Shown here piece by piece: positions 9,720-21,250 of a DNA stretch of 64,000 nt. How positions within the stretch are numbered: position 1 is the first letter of the stretch; every line of letters starts with the position of its first letter. The translations under genes were made by a program, and so were the position numbers. The notes below the pieces were generated by a model. The model did not search any database. It was given only the letters and a program-made list of their open reading frames with translations, and had not been told where the DNA came from. The DNA is taken from NCBI RefSeq assembly GCF_964656455.1, contig NC_135715.1, positions 167,306,437 to 167,370,436 of the forward strand, written 5' to 3'. The stretch is from Halichoerus grypus (taxonomy: Eukaryota; Chordata; Mammalia; Carnivora; Phocidae).

Positions 9720-10552
9720 AGAGGGAATTGCAAATGAAAGTAGCAATGAGGTAGAACACCTATTGGGAAGTCTAAAATTTAAAATACTGGCAACACCAAA
9801 TGCTGTCGAGGATGTGGAGCAACAAGAATTTTTATTCATTAATGGTGGAAAAGTACAACCACTTTGGAAGATAGTTTGTTAGTCTCTTACAAAGCTAAGC
9901 AGTCTACTATACAATCCAGCAATTGTGCTCCCAGGTATTTACTTAAAAGAGTTGAAAACATGTCAGCACAAAAATCTGAACTTGAATGTTTATAGCAGCT
10001 TTATTCATAATTGTCAAAGAATAGAAGCAATCGAGATGCCTTCAATAGGTGAATAGATAAACTGGTACATTCATAAAATGAAATATTATTCAGTGATAAA
10101 AAGAAATGAGCTATTGAGCCATGAAAAGCCATAAAAAAAACCTGAAATGCTCACTGCTAAATGAAAGAAGCCAGTCTGAAACTGGGTAAGGAGGAGAATG
10201 AGGAGGGAGGCATAAGTAGAAGCACAGGGGATTTTTAGGGCAGTGAACTATTCTGTATCATACTGTAAACATGATACATGACAGAATACATTTGGCAAAA
10301 CCTGCAAAACTACAATGCCAAGAGCAAACCTTAATGTAAACTATGGCCTTTATTAATAATAATGTCTCAACATTGATTCATCGATTGTAACAAATGTACC
10401 ATATCCATGCAGGATGTTCCTAATAGGAGAAAGTCTGGCCAGAGGGAAACAAAGTACATTAGGAACTCTCTATACTTTCTGTTCAATTTTTCTGTAAATG
10501 TAAAACCATTCTGAGAAATAAAGGTTATCAATAATAATTAAAAAAAAAAAAA
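9720..10552 (+). mobile_element. Old L1 3' end (ORF2 terminus, 3' UTR, poly(A))
   Basis: L1 ORF2 C-terminal sequence appears around 'gctgtcgaggatgtggagca' (9802-9821) and 'tatagcagctttattcataa' (about 9992-10011). A 3' UTR follows, ending 'gagaaataaaggttatcaat' and a poly(A) run at 10541-10552. Diverged, no long frame. Confidence 0.75.
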
Positions 10553-10835
10553 CTCAAGAAAATCTAAACAAATAGAGGCCTATACCATGTTCATGGATTG
10601 GAAGACTCAATATCGTTAAGATGGCAATTCTGCAAAAATTGACCTATAAATTGAACACAATTTCAACTAAAAACAGCATTATTTTTATAGAAATTCACAA
10701 ATGGGCATGAAAGTTTATATAGAAATGCAAAAAACTAGACGATTCAAAAGAATTCTGAAGGAGAATAATAACATTGAAGGACTTGTAATTCTTGATTTCG
10801 AGACTAGTTGCAAAGCTAGAACAATGTTTTGTTTG
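10553..10835 (+). mobile_element. L1 ORF2 middle fragment
   Basis: Directly after the previous poly(A), sequence such as 'ccatgttcatggattggaag' (10587-10606) and 'gaattctgaaggagaataat' is from the middle of L1 ORF2, in the sense direction. It therefore belongs to a different L1 than the one ending at 10552. Confidence 0.7.
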
Positions 10836-11339
10836 CAGACAATGAGGATGGACAGAATTGTGTTCAAGGCCTGAAGTTGTATCTGGCTACTTTAAGCTCA
10901 GAGTTGATGCAGACTCAGGGGAATTCTGCCTGAAGTGAAGGAAGGCAGAAGGAGCACATTCCTTTTGGATTGTGGTTCTTGTATCAAATAGCACAGAATT
11001 AATAGGAACTGAGAAACACTCAATAATTGGACTATGTAGGTCTGGAGATATTCTCAGTGAGCATCATAAATGTCAGCTGCTAACACTCTAGCAGGATTCT
11101 TAATCTTCTTTCCATTCCTCATGTCATTTCATAAGTCTCCTAAGATCTCCTTCCTCTCAGGCAGGCCCTGTTCTGAGGAAGAGACCTAACTCCTCCAACT
11201 TCCCTGCTACTTGGGTGTGCCCTGATACTTCCAACCTCGCTGGAAGCGTCACAGAGACATGGGGTGAAGCTGGGTGGAGGGAAGCAATACATAGAGCATG
11301 GGGTGTGACTTCAGAGGCCAGATTTTACTGGCTTTTACA
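10836..11339. other. Unassigned sequence between L1 and MIR-like repeat
   Basis: No convincing frame, RNA gene or repeat recognised. Moderate GC, ordinary complexity. Confidence 0.5.
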
Positions 11340-11490
11340 GAGGTTTCAGATTTTACTCTGTTACGGTTTTTAATCTTCACAGCCTCTCAACATTAGGTTT
11401 CTTTTTTTCCATCTGGAAATTGAGGGAATTGGACCAAATGACTAGGAAATCAACTCTAATGTTCTAGGGTTCTATGATTCTATGGATAAT
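11340..11490 (+). mobile_element. Old MIR-like SINE fragment
   Basis: 'tttccatctggaaattgagg', 'ttggaccaaatgactaggaa' and 'ttctagggttctatgattct' match the 3' part of an ancient MIR-type SINE. Degenerate; family level only. The stretch 11491-11880 that follows shows nothing I can assign. Confidence 0.5.
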
Positions 11491-11879
11491 TGAAGTGACA
11501 AAACCAAATTATAAATGCTATTTCATCAGCACTGCTGAAACTGTACAAGCCACACCTCACTATCTTGGCTGACCTTAAAAACACCTTGTTACAACTTGAT
11601 AGAGATGCTTGAAGAAATTCCGAGCTGCATCTTACCTCTCTTACTGACAATAAAGTGCTGTTCTCTGACTATGAAGATTCCATGGTAAAGAGTTATCTGT
11701 TTTTTCTGTGGTCATATCACTTTCAGAAGTATCTAAGGTGATATTTTTAATGGTGATATTTGAAGGTCAACATTTTCTGTGCTTTCTAATTCATTATTTT
11801 TATATCATTCTTTATATTCTTCACAGACTCTTATTCATGATCTAATCCTCATATTAAACGTGGCAGAGGGGTAGGGCTA

Positions 11880-12110
11880 ATATTTTTAATCCTCACTCAT
11901 ACACTGAAATTTAGATTAAGTGAAGGGACTTTGGGTCACACATCTAGGTATCTAGCATGTAAATAAAGTCCATGAAGGCAGTAATTCTGGTACGGGGAGG
12001 GAGGCAAGGGAGTCTGTTTTATTCACTGAAGTTTTCACGGTGCCTAGAACAGTGCCTGACGGAGTAGATTTTTAATAAACATTTGTTGAATGAATAAATG
12101 AATGAATGAA
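11880..12110 (+). mobile_element. L2 LINE 3' end
   Basis: 'tccatgaaggcagtaattct', 'gtgcctagaacagtgcctga' and the terminus 'aacatttgttgaatgaataa' with an AATG tail are the standard L2 3' end. A possible antisense MIR scrap ('gacagagctgggtctagaat', 12121-12140) follows before the CpG island. Confidence 0.8.
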
Positions 12111-12425
12111 TCTGATTAGTGACAGAGCTGGGTCTAGAATTCTCTAAACCCTCAGCCATTGCTCCCTTAGCACTGACAAGAGTTGTTCTCTGTCCTCATG
12201 CCCCCCACCCCCCATTTTCCTGTCTTTTCTGAATGCAACTGTTGTCAAGTTTGTGGAAGCAAGGCCAGTGAGCCTTCTCCACGGAGGGGTAACGGGAACC
12301 CTCTGCTCACAGAGGACAGAGGAAGGAAAGGAGGGCATTTATGGGGGACACCCCCCAATTCCCCCAGGAGTCAGAGAAGAAGGTCCGCTGGGTGCCTCTG
12401 TCCCGAGGGCGCTGGTCTCACTCTG

Positions 12426-12453
12426 GCGGCGGCGGTGGCAGCGGTGGCGACGG
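12426..12453 (+). repeat. GGC-type triplet repeat
   Basis: 'ggcggcggcggtggcagcgg' and following bases form an imperfect GGC/GGT/GAC triplet tract at the 5' side of the island. Common in 5' UTRs and possibly length-variable. Confidence 0.8.
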
Positions 12454-12631
12454 AGGGGGAATTCTCTGGAGCCCCGTGTGGCCGGGGCTTGGCAGGCTCC
12501 TGCGGCTGTCACTCTCGCGGTCCCCGCCGGGCGGCGGGCTGGCTGCGGCAGGAGGCGGGGCGGCCGCGCTCCCCCTTCCCGGACACTGCATCGGGGGCAC
12601 AGCCGAGCGGCCGGCTGGAGGCCGCATGGGG

Positions 12632-12675
12632 AGGCGGGGCCGGCGCGGGGAGGCGGGGCCGGCGCGGGGAGGCGG
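12632..12675 (+). promoter_or_regulatory. 19-bp tandem repeat of GC boxes (2.3 copies)
   Basis: Unit 'aggcggggccggcgcgggg' at 12632-12650 and 12651-12669, then a partial unit. Each holds an Sp1-type GC box (ggcgggg). The closely spaced G runs also fit a G-quadruplex on the plus strand. Another GC box lies at about 12554. Confidence 0.8.
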
Positions 12676-12763
12676 CTTGGGGAGCCCGGGCCAGGGCGGC
12701 GCTCAGACTGGGCCGGGCGCTCGGGCTGCGCGGGCTCTCAGCGGCCGCGGGGCAGCGGCAGCA

Positions 12764-12858
12764 TCCTCCTCCTCCTCCTCCTCGCTTCCTTTTCTTTCCT
12801 TCCGCTTCTTTCTCTTCTCCTCCTCCTTCTCCTCCTTCCCCTGCCCCGTCTCCCCTTC
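12764..12858 (+). repeat. CTC-rich polypyrimidine tract in the putative exon
   Basis: Eight CTC-like triplets followed by C/T runs such as 'tttctcttctcctcctcctt'. Nearly all pyrimidine on the plus strand for about 95 bases, so the minus strand is purine-only. Prone to slippage and able in principle to form triplex DNA. Confidence 0.85.
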
Positions 12859-12927
12859 TTCTCCGGAGGGCACAGTCCTCAGGTCCGTGAGCGCAGGCAG
12901 CGGCCACCGTGGGTGCATCCAGTACAG

Positions 12928-14140
12928 GTAAGAGAGCCGTCCCCACCTCTGGTTCTGTATAGGACGCCTTTCCTTTTTCTGCTTGGCTCTCTGCTTGGAG
13001 GGAGTCTCAGCCAGGAAAGGGGTGGGAAAGGGGAGGGGGCTGTCTCGTCGTCCCTGCCTTGGAAGCCTGCACAGGTTGGCCGGTCATCCCGTCTCCCACC
13101 TGGCGGCAGCTTCAGGCCCGACCTCCCCAGGTGTCACCACGGAGCAGGGGAATGGGTGCTGCTGCTACCTGGGCTCTAGATTTGTAGAAGAGTGTGTGAC
13201 CTTGTGAGGTACCACTTTGAAACCCCGGAAACTTAGGATATCCATATTGAGAGCTAATATTACCTGAGCTGTAGAAAGACGAGGAGTGGGTTATACAAAG
13301 ATAATGGGGGGGGGGGGAAGAATTCGAGGTGGAGAATTTGGGTTTTTTGTCCATCTAGCTGCAGGGAACTGCACACTGAAGAAGGAGTTAGGGAAGCCTT
13401 GTCAATTGGAAGTCATTTTCCTTGTAATTCTTCCAGGAACAGCTGGAAGGGGAAGATTGATAAATAGGATTTTAGGAAAATGAAAAATCAATGTCTGGTC
13501 GTGTTGGAGGGCGGGACACGAAAAAATGTCTGGATGAGCTTGAAGCTTCACACAAGTCTTTCTGTTTCAAGTGATGGGGGGTGGGAAACCTCTACCTACA
13601 GTCCATCTATTCTTTTTCTTTTTAAAGGCTTTTGGGGGCCCGCATTGCCGAGTTTCGTCCTTCCCCAACCTAGTCTTTTGTTTAAGGATGGAAATTTCAA
13701 GGAGGAGTGTATGAAAGGAGCCAGGAGTGGGGAGGTGTTGTGTTTGGGTGTGTGTAGGGGAGGGGACGGGGTAGTAAAGCAGATGGGGTCAGAAAAAAAG
13801 CATCTTTGAAAACTGAAATTGATGTTATATTGCCTGGCGTCAAGGCTTCAGGATTTTTGTCGGAAAATAAAAAGCTTTCAGTAGCAACAAGCCCGTTTAG
13901 AACAATCGCTGTGTGCCATCTGCTCTAAGCCCTTAGCAGAATGCTTCCAGGATATAGACATTTAGAACTGACACAATGTGAAGGGTTTTTGTTTATATGC
14001 ATACAGTACATACTCATGCACATGTGTGCCCTTGGGCACATCACACACACACATGCGCCTATATAAAACACTATATACATAATATTACAAAAGGGAGTAG
14101 CTACTTAAAAGACACATCTTTTTAAATTTATCCTTGAGGG
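12928..14140 (+). other. Start of presumed first intron, unique sequence
   Basis: From the GTAAGAG donor onward GC falls steadily. G-rich clusters occur at 13017-13036 and a G12 run at 13306-13317. A plus-strand frame that starts upstream and runs to 13179 is a by-product of GC richness and crosses the donor. A short AC-rich patch is at 14041-14055. No repeat or exon recognised. Confidence 0.55.
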
Positions 14141-14700
14141 TTTGGGGATTATGGTGTGAATGAAATCTGTAGTGCAAAACAAAAAAATATTGTTGGGTGA
14201 TATATAATTTTGAATGTGAGGCCGAAGGCTTAATGGATGTTGGCAAGGAACTAACTCAAATGTTAAAGGTATAATTTATTTAAAAATGGTCGATCCAGGA
14301 GAGGAAATGACTGCAAACTGAAATTGAGGTTTGCAGCCGCAGTGAGGCGATGGAGAACAAAGCCTTTTATGTGAGCCACATTATGCAAAATGTCCCATGC
14401 TTGAGCTTCAGGTACCGGCCCAGTATAAAGCGTAGCTCTGTCACCCTGTCATTTCACTCTGGGTGATTATATTTTTTTGGCAGTGAAAATAGATTAAATA
14501 AATAAAAGCCCTTTAGAATGCCCAAGAGGAGGATTACAGCCTTTCACCTGAATGTGACACAAAACACCCATTTAACTGGGCAATAGGTGTATTTTGGTAG
14601 AAATCTTCGTGAATTTGTAAATCCTGGGTGTTTCAATCAACCTTCTCCCCTTTATGCACAGAAAGCATCCTCCCTCCAAGGAAAGGTAAATGGCATTTTT
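14141..14700. other. Unique, high-complexity sequence; candidate conserved non-coding element
   Basis: No transposon signature, no frame, mixed GC, with motifs such as 'gattaaataaataaaagccc' and 'tttcacctgaatgtgacaca'. Sits 1.3-1.8 kb into the presumed first intron. Conservation is only suspected from texture and position. Confidence 0.35.
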
Positions 14701-17700
14701 TCTTTCAATAAAGAATATTATATTTGTGTGTGTATTTTAACATTGATTTTCTGGTAATTGTATTTGATTATCATAGGTTTACATCTGTATTCATGATTTG
14801 TGTGTTATCAGAGCTATTGTGCCTTTAAGATCATTGGCACATGCTCCTTATCTGTTCATGATTTACTTAATTTTAATTCGTAGTATTTCACAGTTTGCTG
14901 TAGTACTATTTAATTTCCAAAAGTTTTAAAAAATTTTACATGTAAGTAGAAAATTGTCTAAAATACATACATCTGGAGATCTAAACAATTTAAAAATTGA
15001 GCTTCCTTTAAACATTTTCTGATTATATTAGTTTTCATTTTCTTTGTGTCTCTCCTCTCTTATCCGCGCCCCCCCCCCTTCTTGTCACATAATCTATTTC
15101 TTTCTGGCTGTCTGTGCTGCTTTAAGCTTCTAGTTGTGTCTAGACTACCAAAAGCAGAGATATTGTCGCAGGAATTTTGAATGTAGGATTTGTTCATTCT
15201 CAGCAGCAACTCTCTCTCAGGATGACTTGTTTACAGCACCTTCTCAGGGAGGAGAAAGAGAAAGAATGTGCTGAGAGAGCATGACCCAGTGAAACTGGCA
15301 CAGCCATTACCTCATCATAGTAGCTACTTCAGATTCATTGAGAGAGCAGCAGATCGGTGGAAACCAAACACCGAGAGCACACCCATCTCTAGGCAGAAGT
15401 CCTTCTCTTCCCATAGCAGCCTCTACTAATTTTGCTTTGCTGAGGTTAAAGGGATATTTTCTCTTTTAAGTATTTCTTTTCAGGGATCTTGAACTTGGAC
15501 AAAAATATGCAGCCAGAAATGAAACTTGGCACAGAATCTAAGCCTGAAGGAACTATTTCATTCCTTTACCACTTTTGGCTTAAATCAATTTGTAAATTTT
15601 CTAAACATCAGAAGGGAGAAGGAAGAAAAATATTTGTAACTGTATTTTTGCATGTTTTCTTATGACACACACATATTTTGTGTTGAATTTTACTAGCAGC
15701 TGGATGATAGGCTGGACTGCTGTGCTTTTGAGAACTATCGTCATACTGTTGGGCTTGAAAATTAAACAGTTATTATGTTTGTTTAGATGTATACATAACA
15801 ATGTGTGCATCCCTAAATTATTCATCAATATCCTTGAGAGACAGACCATATGAAACCAACATGGGGATTTTAGTATTCAAGTTGATTATTCTGATTAATG
15901 AAGTCTTTTCAATTCTTAATTTCCTTATGACAGATTAAGATAAAGAATCTGAAATAACAGTTATAGTAGATGACAACACTACACCCAGGTCAATACTATA
16001 CTCCTTAATGCTAACAGTAGTCATTATGTAAGTCATTACTAGATGCATGAACCTGAAGATAACATTCTGAAACAGTCATAAGCTCTTTTGTCTCTGATAC
16101 ATGAGTTAAAGATGTTATTAAGCTCTTTGAATCCTATCTGATTCTTTTAGATATATCAGCTCTTTTTGCTACTTTAATTCTCTATGCCTTTATTATTGTC
16201 ATTGTCTTGATCTACTCATTCTACATCTCTTACATGGGCAGTATTTTGATCATTTCACCAATTTTCTCCTCCCTTTACACCATTTATCTCACATTTGAAT
16301 ATTAGACTTCTCTATTACTATTAGTAGTATTCCTTAATAGTATTACTCTCAGTACAAATTAGCTTTTAGGAAAACATTGATTCCTACTTATTTATTTTTC
16401 ACCTATATGTCACCAATTAGAAATATCATACTGGAGGCTATGTAATGAGATACCAAAAAAATAGAAGACATGGTCCCTGAGTTTAAGAAATTTACAAATA
16501 AAGTTCGAAGGATTTATTTCTTTCATAAGAGATGACATTCAATTGAGTAGCAGTTGTATTAGAGATATGACACAGAGAGCAGGGGACTGCATTTGGACAG
16601 AGGCGATGTCCCAGCATCTTAAAGACAAGCTGTTATACATCAGTTATATAAATACCCTAATGTATACCTAGCTTCTTTATTCCATATATATTTACATATT
16701 TTTAATTAGGGAATGATAAAACATAATTCTTTGTGTGTGCGTGTATGTGTATACGCAACATAATGCAAATACTAATAGCCCCTCAAGTACTCCCATCAAT
16801 CAGCTGTAGAAAGTCATGTCTTTAAATGCTGTACAGCACATGAAAATTCAAATTTATAGTTTTCTGAGAAACAACTTCGGATATTCTCAAGGAATTAACA
16901 GTCTCAGGAATTGATTCCAGGCCTCAAAAGCGGTTAAAGATCTATGAAGTCAGAAGTGGTAGACAGAGAACCAAAATCAAGGGGCAGGGTCTGTGGGAAA
17001 GTTTGCGTGGGTGGATTGCAATAGAGGAGACGAAGATCAAAAGCGAGTACTCAGTTGTTAATAGTTGTCGATTCAGGATGGAGAAGAGCCTGTGTCTAAG
17101 TGGGTGGAGAAGTAAGAAATCTGTTTTGTTTTTCTACCGCCTCATAATATTTTGTTCATATCCCTCCCTGTCACTACTTTGAACTAAGGCTGTAGGTGTT
17201 TCCTTGTAAAAATTTATAAAGGATGCTTCTTGGAAGCAATTCTGTAGTGAATCAAAAATTTTAGAACAATGTGAACACAATTAATTGACTTTTTATGGAA
17301 AACACTTGGAATCTAATCTTTGAACTTACTCTTTCCTGTTCAAGAGAAATAAGCTTTCCTTTGAGTGATAGTATTTTAACTGTGATACTTTATACTTATA
17401 CATTTTAATGAAATTCTGTGAGAATTTAGACAAAATAAAGAGCTCAGGATTTCCTCTTTCAGTTGGTTAACATATTAACTTATATATTAACTTATATTAA
17501 CTTATAAATTATACTGTGGGCTTTGGGGAGAGTTTTAAAGAATTTGTTTTCCATTAAAGCACACAAGAGGCGGCAAATTTCTTTTCTTTTTTTTTGCTTT
17601 TTGTTATGTTAATAAGTCTTTTAGAGAAAATAATTTTACTTATAAGGTCACACAGCTTGACTTTCCCCTTCTTTCTTTTCCTTTTTCCTTCCTTCTTCCC

Positions 17701-19400
17701 CCATCCCTTTCTTTTCTTCTTTCCTTTCTTTGCTCCTTCTTTTCAATTTGTGTTAGCAAAAATCATTGATCTTTAGAAAATGCAAATACTGTATATATAG
17801 CCTGCTATTTTTATTGAAATTTATTTCCCATTACATCTATATTTCTTGTTTGACATGCAGTAGTTTCATGCTGCCTTCTCTCCCTCCTCAGCACTCCATC
17901 CCTATCTTGGCTCTTTCTTTGATCTTGCCTTTTATATCCTCTAGCCTTGAATAATCTTTTCCTTGGATACCAGTCTTTGATCGTGTTTTCCTTCCTCTAA
18001 AAGGACTTTCTGAATCACGAAGAAAAGTTACTACCTTGTTTCTTCTCATGATTTGAACCAAGTTTACCCAGGTTCCCTTATCTTAAATATACATGCTCAT
18101 CCCAACTGTGTCCTCACCAACCTTCTTTAAATTAATTTTTTAAAAATCTGCAGGTAAAAATGGTACATCTTATTTCCAAAATGAAAAATTTGGTTAACCA
18201 ATTGCTTTTTTGTCATTTTTCTCACCTGACACCAAGTAAAATGGTTCAGCTATTTTCATAAATTAAATCGACTAGTAAAGTTATTATGTGTCAGTCAATC
18301 CGTTGTCTTCATTTTATGCTAGGTAACTAACTGCACAGATATACACCTAATATTTTGAGCACCAACTAGTCAATGACCAATCAGAAAATATTGAACTAAA
18401 TTAATTCAGTTTTATATAAAATATTTATAATTACATTGCTCTGAACATCATCATTAGCCATCTTGAATCCATTTCAAAGTGATCATAAAACACAGTGCTT
18501 GAATATCCATGAGCACATTTCATTATTTTACTGTCTAGGTCTGTTACATTTAAAGCAAACTCATAAGTAAATACACAAATTCTATTAATTTGAAGTCAAC
18601 TAATCATGCTAATATCAACCTTTTACATTACTTTATTTAAGTGTTTATGGCTCTATAGTTGGCTACATTTTATTGTTGTAACAGTTGTAACAGTACTGTG
18701 TTGTATTGTTAATGGATAACAGTGAAATTCTATAATGAATTGATATGAAAAGATGTCTCAATTTTATTGTCTTGAAAGAATGATGCAGCATCACTTTCAC
18801 TGACATTAAAGCAATTAAATAATGCTCAGCTTTGAAGTTTTATTTTATTTAAGCATCATGCCTCTCAAAATTGTAATTGAGTCTTTCTGTAAGTGTATGC
18901 ATGTTTTTGGCAGAACAGTATTTTAAACAATATGCTGCTTACTTTTTGTTGGTGTTTGTATGAGATGCCATATTCTTTTGGCCCGTTTTAAAAACAAGCA
19001 AAAAAGTTGTAGGATTCAGTTATGCGTTCTTTTTATATTAATGTTATTAAGTATAGCTAAGACAAGATCTCATTCATTAATTTACTGCACATACTTATTT
19101 ATTGTTTGAAAAAAGTTTGCAATCTGGAGCATACAATTTCTTTCTTCAGCGGACAGTAATATGGAGTCATAGTACATGTAGCAACTCATGATCACATAAC
19201 ATTTATTTGCCTTGTGTTTCACAAGGAGTTAGTGTGGGGGTATTTGTGTGTATGTGTATGGTCTTCTAAGACAGCCTTTTATAAGTACACCACTTTTCAT
19301 AGTTGAAACAAATTATTTTGCAATCAGTTGACTTAAAGAAAATTAAAAACTATACTATGATGTCCCGCATGAGAACATTTGATATTAAATACAATTTTAT
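14701..19400. other. AT-rich intronic or intergenic sequence, mostly unassigned
   Basis: No coding frame over about 80 codons. The block has a C-run near 15067, a possible degenerate L2 scrap near 16430-16620, small tandem copies of 'attaacttat' near 17474-17507 and a long C/T-rich tract at 17580-17750. The region 18360-18960 is unique and AT-rich. I see no RNA gene or exon. Confidence 0.5.
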
Positions 19401-19420
19401 AAGAAAAACAATGTTATGGG

Positions 19421-19607
19421 GGCCGCTGGGTGGCTCAGTCAGTTAAGCATCCGCCTTCAGCTCTGGTCATGATCTCAGGGTCCTGGGATGGGGCCCTGCA
19501 TCCAGGCTCCCTGCTCAGTGTGGCGTCTGCTTCTTCTTCTGCCCACCCCCACCCCCCCACATGTGCTCTGTCTCTCAAATAAATAAATAAAATATATTTT
19601 TTAAAAA
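19421..19607 (+). mobile_element. Can-SINE
   Basis: Head 'ggccgctgggtggctcagtc', A and B box region, C-rich body ('cccacccccacccccccac'), 'aaataaataaataaaa' tail. TSD of 20 bases with one mismatch at 19401-19420 and 19608-19627 ('aagaaaaacaatgttatggg', second copy with g for a). Confidence 0.95.
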
Positions 19608-19627
19608 AAGAAAAACAGTGTTATGGG

Positions 19628-20101
19628 TGTTCATTAATAAAATCAGATTGGATGAATTTCAACCTATTTGTATACTTTTCTGTTTAGAGATAAGTCCAGA
19701 TTCCATTGTCCATTATTGAAATCAAATGATAAAGCTAAATATTGTGCTCAAACTAAAAACACCTCTGTTTTGATCAAAACATCCTCAATTGAAATATTGG
19801 GCACTTAAGTTTATCTTTTAAGAGGTGAGGGTGGCATGCAAAATGCAGTTTATCTTCACTGAAACAGCAGAAGCCAGAGTTGATAGAACTTTAGAAATTT
19901 TACTGCCAAGAAGGGATTAAGAAAGCACTAAGTATCCTACCGAAAGCCAAATCTCTTCTAAAACAAAGTGAGTGTGGTCTAGGGTTTATTTAAATGGGTT
20001 TTGGCCATTGTTTCTCAAACTAAATCTTGCCTCATTCATAGATTACATGATGGAAATTATTATAGACTACTGAGTGGCCTTTGGTGAAATTGAGGTTTTG
20101 T

Positions 20102-20102
<1 letters not shown>
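19628..20102. other. Unassigned unique sequence
   Basis: No frame, repeat or RNA gene recognised between the SINE and the TG microsatellite. Confidence 0.5.

Positions 20103-20148
<46 letters not shown>
20103..20148. repeat. (GT)23 microsatellite
   Basis: Uninterrupted GT dinucleotides for 46 bases, the longest pure dinucleotide run in the window and so the best candidate polymorphic marker. Confidence 0.97.
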
Positions 20149-20151
<3 letters not shown>

Positions 20152-20449
20152 AAAAGTTCTTATTTATTTCAGATTCAGACACCAGTTCCATGATTTTCAT
20201 TCCTTTTGTTTTGAATAGGACCTGAGGGTGGTCACTATCAAAATTAGAATTTATGAAAACTGCACAACCCTGGACAGTCTCACTGCCTTATCTCAGCTCC
20301 TTCTTAAAGACTGCAGCAGGACATGTGATAAGAACCCAAAGTTTTCCATTAAAAAGCTGGTATTGCAAATGAGTGAACTGATTTTTGAGTTTTAATAAAA
20401 TCTTTTTCTTGTGCTTCTAATATATTTATAGTCTATATAAACAGAGTAG

Positions 20450-21250
20450 CTCTTTGTAACCCTATTAATTAGTGGCTCAGAGGATTATGTGCTTACACAG
20501 CTGGAAACATGAAATGTCATTAATTGTATTCTTTCCTTCTGTGCCTCTGCCCCCTTGTGGAAGGGCTATTTGGACATTCTTTCTTGAGACTTGCTAATTA
20601 TATACGAGTTAGATGATGTTTGAAGGGAAAGAGGGACTGTGGAGCACGTGGGGTGAACGTCTGATGTACATATCAATAAACCAGGCCGCGGGGAGGGGGG
20701 CTGTTAAGCGGCTTATTCAAGAGGACTCTGGCGTTCCGGCTTTCAGCTCTGTGCTCATGGAGGGTGCCATCAAGTGCTGTTCCACTCTGACTCCGTTTCC
20801 AATTCTGATCATATTACCGTTTTCTGAGCTGAGGGCTTAGGGGACATGACAGTCATACGTGCCCAACCTTGTGACTCCACGGTGACTTTCCCATGGACCC
20901 AAAAGGGGGAGGGACCTGGAATTCTAAGGCCGTTCCCACCAGCTCCATGCCAGCCCCACTTCTGAAAATGGTGAGACTGAACTGATCCAGGAAAACACTG
21001 ACAGGGCTCCTGCCCAGGGCCACGTCTGCTGTTTGGAGCTCTTAAAACCGAAGTTCACCTTCTCTGGGGATGTGTGCTCAGACTCAAGGTACTTGGAAAG
21101 CCAGGGAGCTTTTCTCCAAGCTTGAACTATCCATCCTGGTGCCTCCAGATTGCTGGAGACTGTGTTTAAACTTGGCTCCGTGTACAAGGGGAATCCAACA
21201 AAAATAGCCAGATTGAAACTTTTTTCTGACCTCTCGCAACATGAAATTTT
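20450..21250. other. GC-elevated unique block, candidate regulatory element or unrecognised exon
   Basis: About half G+C between 20610 and 21200 in an AT-rich setting, with several CpGs and no repeat signature. Minor frames exist on both strands (20613-20840 plus and 20924-21187 minus) but show no domain. The upstream part 20450-20580 is unique and smooth in texture, as conserved elements often are. Function unknown. Confidence 0.35.

Larger units (their letters stand above)
12420..12927 (+). other. Putative first exon of an unidentified plus-strand gene
   Basis: The right edge is defined by a near-consensus donor, CAG|GTAAGAG, with GT at 12928-12929. The left edge (transcription start) is unknown; 12420 is a placeholder inside the CpG island. 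The exon would hold a GGC-rich segment, tandem GC boxes, and a CTC/TTC-rich segment (12764-12858). An ATG at 12626 (context gccgcATGg, C at -3 and G at +4) opens 100 codons plus two bases that reach the donor without a stop. The product would be G/A/R-rich then S/F-rich, low-complexity and unlike any family I know. I judge the exon more likely untranslated, with the true start codon in a later exon outside the window. No downstream partner exon was recognised. Confidence 0.65.
12405..12960 (+). promoter_or_regulatory. CpG island, probable TATA-less promoter
   Basis: Base composition changes abruptly from AT-rich to strongly GC-rich with many CpG dinucleotides (for example 12500-12760), the only such block in the window. 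There are several GC boxes (ggcgggg), no TATA box and no CAAT box. A strong splice donor at its 3' edge gives the plus direction. In mammals such islands mark promoters active in many tissues; that is general knowledge, while use of this one is inferred. The exact transcription start cannot be read from sequence. Confidence 0.85.

Noticed and set aside
12183..13179. Overlapping open frames of 145-308 codons on both strands of the CpG island as protein genes
   Set aside because: All three plus frames and some minus frames are open at once, as expected where stop codons are rare in GC-rich DNA. The longest crosses the splice donor and has no domain.
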